From Verrucomicrobiota bacterium (GTDB taxonomy: Bacteria > Verrucomicrobiota > Verrucomicrobiia > Limisphaerales > UBA11320), in NCBI GenBank assembly GCA_016871475.1, contig VHDG01000196.1, forward strand, positions 1 through 7,217: a stretch of 7,217 bases of DNA. The letters are read 5' to 3'. The first letter of the stretch is position 1, and every line of letters begins with the position of its first letter. Made by a program: the position numbers and the translations under genes. This document shows positions 1-7,217 of this stretch, piece by piece. Under the pieces are notes generated by a model. It saw nothing but the letters and a program-made list of their open reading frames with translations. It made no database searches and was not told where the DNA came from.

Positions 1-62
1 GCAGCCACAGACACTGTCATCAGTGCCGCGACCTGGAACAGTCTTCTATAGTTTCGTTTCAT
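1..62 (-). CDS. Start of a hypothetical exported protein (3' end outside window)
   Basis: Twenty codons from ATG 62 are visible and stay open to the left edge: MKRNYRRLFQVAALMTVSVA, followed by GC, the first two bases of an alanine codon. A basic start (Lys2, Arg3, Arg6, Arg7) followed by a hydrophobic run ending in small residues is the pattern of a Sec signal peptide, so the product is probably exported or a lipoprotein; no cleavage site can be fixed because the sequence ends. An in-frame TAA at 72-74 excludes an earlier start. There is no good Shine-Dalgarno sequence, as is also true of rpoC. It lies beyond the rpoC terminator, so it is likely transcribed on its own. The family cannot be recognised from this fragment, and a 20-codon open frame is weak evidence by itself. 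Confidence 0.5.
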   Translation of the reverse strand, partial: MKRNYRRLFQVAALMTVSVA

Positions 63-274
63 GATTGGTCGTTACTGTCCGCAGTGCATGTTGAAGCCAC
101 CCGGGGATTAAACAGGCAGAGATTATGCACACGAGACCACGCCCCGCAATAGCCTGATCGGCTACTCCGAGCACAGGTGAACTTCAGGCGTTGCACTCAT
201 CGAGAACTATGCGTCGAAACCTGACGCCAGGAAGCAAGGGACGAGCAGGGAACCGCAAACAGGAACCCGGCGTA
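63..274. other. Intergenic region between the rpoC terminator and the leftmost gene
   Basis: About 210 bases carry no open frame longer than a dozen or so codons with a sensible start on the minus strand, and no tRNA-like cloverleaf, repeat array or second terminator was recognised. Its only candidate element is the weak promoter pattern at 122-149. It probably serves as the upstream region of the gene starting at 62. Confidence 0.6.
122..149 (-). promoter_or_regulatory. Possible sigma70-type promoter for the leftmost gene
   Basis: On the minus strand a TTGCGG (144-149) and a CATAAT (122-127) are 16 bases apart. The -10 box matches the consensus at five of six positions, while the -35 box matches only at its first three. 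A start about 7 bases past the -10 would give a leader of roughly 50 bases before the ATG at 62. The placement between the rpoC terminator and the next gene makes biological sense, but the match is weak and such patterns arise by chance. Confidence 0.3.
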
Positions 275-308
275 AAAGAAGAAGGGCGGGGCTGATGCCC
301 CGCCCTTC
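275..308 (-). terminator. Intrinsic (rho-independent) terminator of the rpoBC operon
   Basis: A perfect 12-bp inverted repeat, GAAGGGCGGGGC at 281-292 and GCCCCGCCCTTC at 297-308, flanks a 4-base loop. Read on the minus strand it begins 27 bases after the rpoC TAA and is followed by a U-rich stretch, TTCTTTTACG (280-271). The GC-rich stem, short loop and T-tract are the classic layout. On the plus strand no T-tract follows the stem, so it should work only for leftward transcription. It marks rpoC as the last gene of the operon. Confidence 0.94.
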
Positions 309-335
309 GTTGAAAGACACTGATTATCGGCGACT

Positions 336-4439
<4,104 letters not shown>

Positions 4440-4485
4440 AGTGTTGTTTCGGAGATTCTCTTACGTAGGTGTCGTGTCCAATGAC
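4440..4485 (-). other. rpoB-rpoC intergenic spacer
   Basis: These 46 bases separate the rpoB stop from the rpoC ATG. They contain no hairpin with a U-tract and no clear promoter, which fits co-transcription of the two genes. The bases just before the rpoC ATG (coding strand ...ctccgaaacaacact) hold no GGAG or AGGA at 5-10 nt. The nearest purine run, AAGAGAA, ends about 16-17 nt upstream, too far for a standard Shine-Dalgarno interaction. Translation of rpoC may therefore depend on coupling from rpoB or on leaderless-like or A-rich recognition. Confidence 0.8.
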
Positions 4486-7217
4486 TTAAACCGTCAACTG
4501 CACCGGCCGAGCGGGAGCTTCCAACGGATTGGTGTAGCCCACGCGAACATCGAGCCCGAGCGACTGCATTTCCTTCACGAGCACGTTGAAGGACTCGGGG
4601 ATCCCTGCCTCAAGGGCGTTGTCGCCCTTCACAATGCTCTCGTAGATGCGGGTCCGGCCCTGAACATCGTCGGATTTCACGGTGAGCAGCTCCTGCAGCA
4701 TGTAAGCAGCGCCATACGCCTCCATGGCCCAAACCTCCATCTCTCCGAAGCGCTGACCGCCATACTGCGCCTTGCCACCCAAAGGCTGCTGGGTGACCAG
4801 TGAATACGGCCCCACTGCTCGTGCATGAATCTTGTCAGCCACAAGGTGACCCAGCTTCATCAGGTAGATGTAACCCACCACGATCTCCTGGTCGAAGCCC
4901 TGGCCTGTGCGGCCGTCAAACAGCTTCACCTTTCCATGTTCTGGAAGCTTCGCTTCCTTCAGGTAGTTCCGGATGTCCTTCTCCTTGATGCCGTCAAACA
5001 CCGGAGTCGCGAATTTGAAGCCCAGCATCCTCGCCGCCCAGCCCAGATGCGTCTCCAACACCTGACCCACGTTCATGCGGGAGGGAACGCCGAGCGGATT
5101 CAAGACGATGTCAACGGCTGTTCCGTCCTCCAGGAAGGGCATGTCCGCCTCTGGAACGATCTTGGCCACGACACCTTTGTTGCCGTGCCGACCCGCCATC
5201 TTGTCCCCAACGGAGAGCTTGCGCTTCGATGCGATATAGACCTTCACCTGCTTGATGATGCCCACATCGATCTCGTCGCCCGACTCGACACGCTCCATCT
5301 CCTCGTCGATCTGCATCTGCAAGTCTTCGAACTTCTTCTTAAACGTGCCGATGATCTCGTTGATCTTGTTGCGAATGGGAGATGGATCGATCTCGATGCG
5401 GTCATACACCTGCGCCAGCTTGCGCAGCAGGGTCTTGGTGATCTTCCGATTGGCAGGGATGATGATCTCACCCGTCTCGGAATTCACGACATCCAGGGGA
5501 ATCTTCTCACCGAGAAGAATGTTACTCAGCGCCTCCGTCAATTGCTCGCGCAGGTCTTCGACCTTCGACTTATGATCGTCGGCGAGAGCCTTGCTGGCCT
5601 TCTTGGCTTCGGTCGGACTGAGCTTGTCCTTGTCAGGGTCTCGCTCTTTCTTGGAGGAGACCTTCACGTCCATGACAATTCCGTAGGTCCCTGATGGAAC
5701 CTTCAGTGATGTGTCCTTCACGTCCGCAGCCTTCTCGCCGAAGATCGCCCGCAGCAATCGCTCTTCGGGGGCAAGCTCAGTCTCGCTCTTGGGCGTGATC
5801 TTGCCTACCAGGATGTCGCCGGGCTTGACCTCGGCACCCACACGGATCACTCCGTCAGGCCCGAGGTTTTTCAAGGCCTCCTCGCTCAGATTCGGAATGT
5901 CACGAGTGATTTCCTCAGGCCCGAGCTTCGTGTCACGAGCGCCCACTTCGAACTCATCGATATGAATCGAGGTGAAGATGTCGTCCTTGACGATGCGTTC
6001 GCTGATAAGGATGGCGTCCTCGAAGTTATAACCATTCCAGGGCATGAACGCGCACAGCGCATTCCGGCCGAGCGCGAGCTCCCCTTGGTTGGTGCACGGG
6101 CCGTCGGCCAGCACCTGGCCCTTCTTAATGGATGCTCCCTTCTCGACCAGGATCTTCTGGTTGATGCAGGTCGCAGCGTTTGAACGCATGAACTTTCGAA
6201 CAGGATACACGTGCACCCCGTTCGCCGGATCATTCTTGATCCGCTTCTTGCCCTCGGGAAGCTTCCCGTCTTCGGTGATGATGATCTGATTGCCGTTCAG
6301 CGAGGCAACTTTGCCAGCCTCCTCAGAGACCAGGACCGCTCTCGAATCGCGCGCCACGCGCTCCTCAAGGCCCGTGGCCACAAACGGGGCCTCGGTGATG
6401 AGGAGCGGAACGGCCTGACGTTGCATGTTCGAACCCATCAACGCCCGGTTCGCGTCGTCATGCTCCAGGAACGGAATCAAGGATGCGGCAACCGACACCA
6501 ACTGCTTGGGAGAGACATCCATGTAATCGACCTTCGCAGGCTCGACATCGACGAAGTCTCCCTTGCACCGGCAGGTCACACGAGCGGTGGTGAAGTGACC
6601 CTTCTCGTCAATCGCGGCGTTCGCCTGCGCGACCGTGTAGTTCTCCTCCCGGTCGGCCGTGAGGTAATCGATCTGACCCGTCACCCGACCATTCTCAACC
6701 TTGCGATACGGGGTCTCGAGAAAGCCGAAGTCGTTCACCCGGGCAAAAGTGGCGAGCGAGGCGATCAGGCCGATATTCGGCCCTTCAGGCGTCTCGATCG
6801 GACAGATGCGGCCGTAGTGCGACGGATGCACATCGCGGACCTCAAACCCAGCGCGGTCGCGTGACAACCCGCCTGGTCCGAGAGCCGACAGCCGGCGTTT
6901 ATGGGTCAACTCGGCCAGAGGATTGATCTGATCCATGAACTGCGACAGCTGGCTCCGGCCAAAGAAGTCGCGAATCACAGCTGACAGGGCCTTGGGGTTG
7001 ATGAGCTTCTGTGGCGTCATCTGCTCGAGGCTCTGATCGAACAGCGTCATGCGCTCCTTCACCAGACGCTCTGTGCGTGCGAGCCCGACACGGCATTGGT
7101 TGGCCAGGAGTTCGCCCACGGTTCGCACCCGGCGGCTGCCCAGGTGATCAATGTCGTCGAGCGAACCTTCGGCTCGCTTCAAACGCAGCAAATACTTCGT
7201 CGCTGCCACCAGGTCTT
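4486..7217 (-). CDS. rpoB: DNA-directed RNA polymerase subunit beta (5'-truncated by window edge)
   Basis: Beta subunit of the RNA polymerase core, which with beta' forms the catalytic cleft and the rifampicin pocket. About 910 codons are visible; the frame runs off the right edge without a stop, so roughly the first 420 residues (protrusion and most of the lobe, by E. coli alignment) lie outside. A GTG at 7209 is an internal valine codon, not the start. Numbering from that codon: DDIDHLG at 18-24, rifampicin region FFGRSQLSQFMDQINPL at 82-98 and THKRRLSALGPGG at 102-114, RICPIETPEGPNIGLI at 134-149, MPWNGYNFEDAI at 389-400 (Glu397/Asp398 match E. coli Glu813/Asp814), GDKMAGRHGNKG at 668-679 (lysines matching E. 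coli 1065 and 1073), and QPLGGKAQYGGQRFGEMEVWA at 808-828, split here as QPLGGKAQ plus FGEMEVWA. A charged, probably coiled-coil insertion at about 516-655 sits where E. coli has its beta SI2 insertion. It ends LTV and TAA, 46 bp before rpoC. No frame break or missing key residue was seen. Confidence 0.99.
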   Translation of the reverse strand, partial: DLVAATKYLLRLKRAEGSLDDIDHLGSRRVRTVGELLANQCRVGLARTERLVKERMTLFDQSLEQMTPQKLINPKALSAVIRDFFGRSQLSQFMDQINPLAELTHKRRLSALGPGGLSRDRAGFEVRDVHPSHYGRICPIETPEGPNIGLIASLATFARVNDFGFLETPYRKVENGRVTGQIDYLTADREENYTVAQANAAIDEKGHFTTARVTCRCKGDFVDVEPAKVDYMDVSPKQLVSVAASLIPFLEHDDANRALMGSNMQRQAVPLLITEAPFVATGLEERVARDSRAVLVSEEAGKVASLNGNQIIITEDGKLPEGKKRIKNDPANGVHVYPVRKFMRSNAATCINQKILVEKGASIKKGQVLADGPCTNQGELALGRNALCAFMPWNGYNFEDAILISERIVKDDIFTSIHIDEFEVGARDTKLGPEEITRDIPNLSEEALKNLGPDGVIRVGAEVKPGDILVGKITPKSETELAPEERLLRAIFGEKAADVKDTSLKVPSGTYGIVMDVKVSSKKERDPDKDKLSPTEAKKASKALADDHKSKVEDLREQLTEALSNILLGEKIPLDVVNSETGEIIIPANRKITKTLLRKLAQVYDRIEIDPSPIRNKINEIIGTFKKKFEDLQMQIDEEMERVESGDEIDVGIIKQVKVYIASKRKLSVGDKMAGRHGNKGVVAKIVPEADMPFLEDGTAVDIVLNPLGVPSRMNVGQVLETHLGWAARMLGFKFATPVFDGIKEKDIRNYLKEAKLPEHGKVKLFDGRTGQGFDQEIVVGYIYLMKLGHLVADKIHARAVGPYSLVTQQPLGGKAQYGGQRFGEMEVWAMEAYGAAYMLQELLTVKSDDVQGRTRIYESIVKGDNALEAGIPESFNVLVKEMQSLGLDVRVGYTNPLEAPARPVQLTV
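6880..6960 (-). other. Rifampicin-resistance-determining region of rpoB (cluster I)
   Basis: This is the stretch equivalent to E. coli beta 507-533, which lines the rifampicin pocket next to the RNA exit path. The residues most often changed in resistant mutants are wild type: Gln513, Asp516 (codon at 6931-6933), His526, Arg529 and Ser531 in E. coli numbering, and Ile572 further downstream is also present. Differences from E. coli are Ser508 to Arg, Asn518 to Ile, Ser522 to Ala, Ile524 to Leu and Ile530 to Leu. Ala522, Leu524 and Leu530 are common in other phyla. The pocket is predicted to be susceptible; this is an inference from sequence only. Confidence 0.9.

Noticed and set aside
281..308. 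The hairpin as a bidirectional terminator
   Set aside because: On the plus strand the stem is followed by GTTGAAAGAC without a T-tract, and no plus-strand gene precedes it.
4825..5694. 289-codon open frame on the plus strand opposite rpoB
   Set aside because: It is antisense to conserved beta sequence and its His/Leu/Asp/Val-rich composition is a mirror of beta codons; no independent evidence for a gene.
7207..7209. GTG as the start codon of rpoB
   Set aside because: The frame is open upstream to the window edge, and the sequence aligns with an internal part of beta just before DDIDHLG. It is an internal valine in a truncated gene.

Overview
The window is the 3' part of a bacterial rpoBC operon read entirely from the minus strand. 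In transcription order (right to left) it holds the C-terminal two thirds of rpoB (RNA polymerase beta, open at the right edge), a 46-bp gap, the whole of rpoC (RNA polymerase beta'), a strong intrinsic terminator, about 220 bases of non-coding sequence with a possible promoter, and the first 20 codons of a probable exported protein cut by the left edge. The plus strand holds no convincing gene; its long open frames are antisense shadows of rpoB and rpoC.

Both subunits have the Gram-negative-type layout, with a beta insertion between the C-terminal conserved blocks and a long SI3-like insertion inside the beta' trigger-loop region. The sequence style (for example the rifampicin-region variant MDQINPLAEL, the SI3 opening FKHPQIKPKHDG, moderate-to-high GC, start codons without Shine-Dalgarno sequences) suggests a member of the PVC group, most likely Verrucomicrobiota. 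That assignment comes from recall of family sequences and not from a search.

The main anomaly is in rpoC. Every other hallmark of beta' is intact: both zinc sites, the NADFDGD catalytic triad, the bridge helix, SI3 and the C-terminal clamp and ITKASL blocks. However, the almost universally conserved first half of the trigger loop (the block normally reading IGEPGTQLTMRTFHIGG) is absent. The protein runs directly from IIAAQS into SSAFKHPQIK with the reading frame kept, so about 19 residues (about 57 bp) are missing at positions 1680-1688. These residues include the equivalents of E. coli Gln929, Met932, Arg933 and His936, which close on the incoming NTP. A cell relying on this as its only beta' would not be expected to grow normally. 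The junction is therefore a real and extraordinary variant, a deletion in a clone or in one of two copies, or an assembly or sequence-editing artefact. It is the observation in this window most worth checking.

Together, the two large genes supply the catalytic core of RNA polymerase. They are probably co-transcribed with ribosomal protein genes beyond the right edge, and transcription ends at the hairpin just after rpoC. The exported-protein gene beyond it is likely a separate transcription unit.
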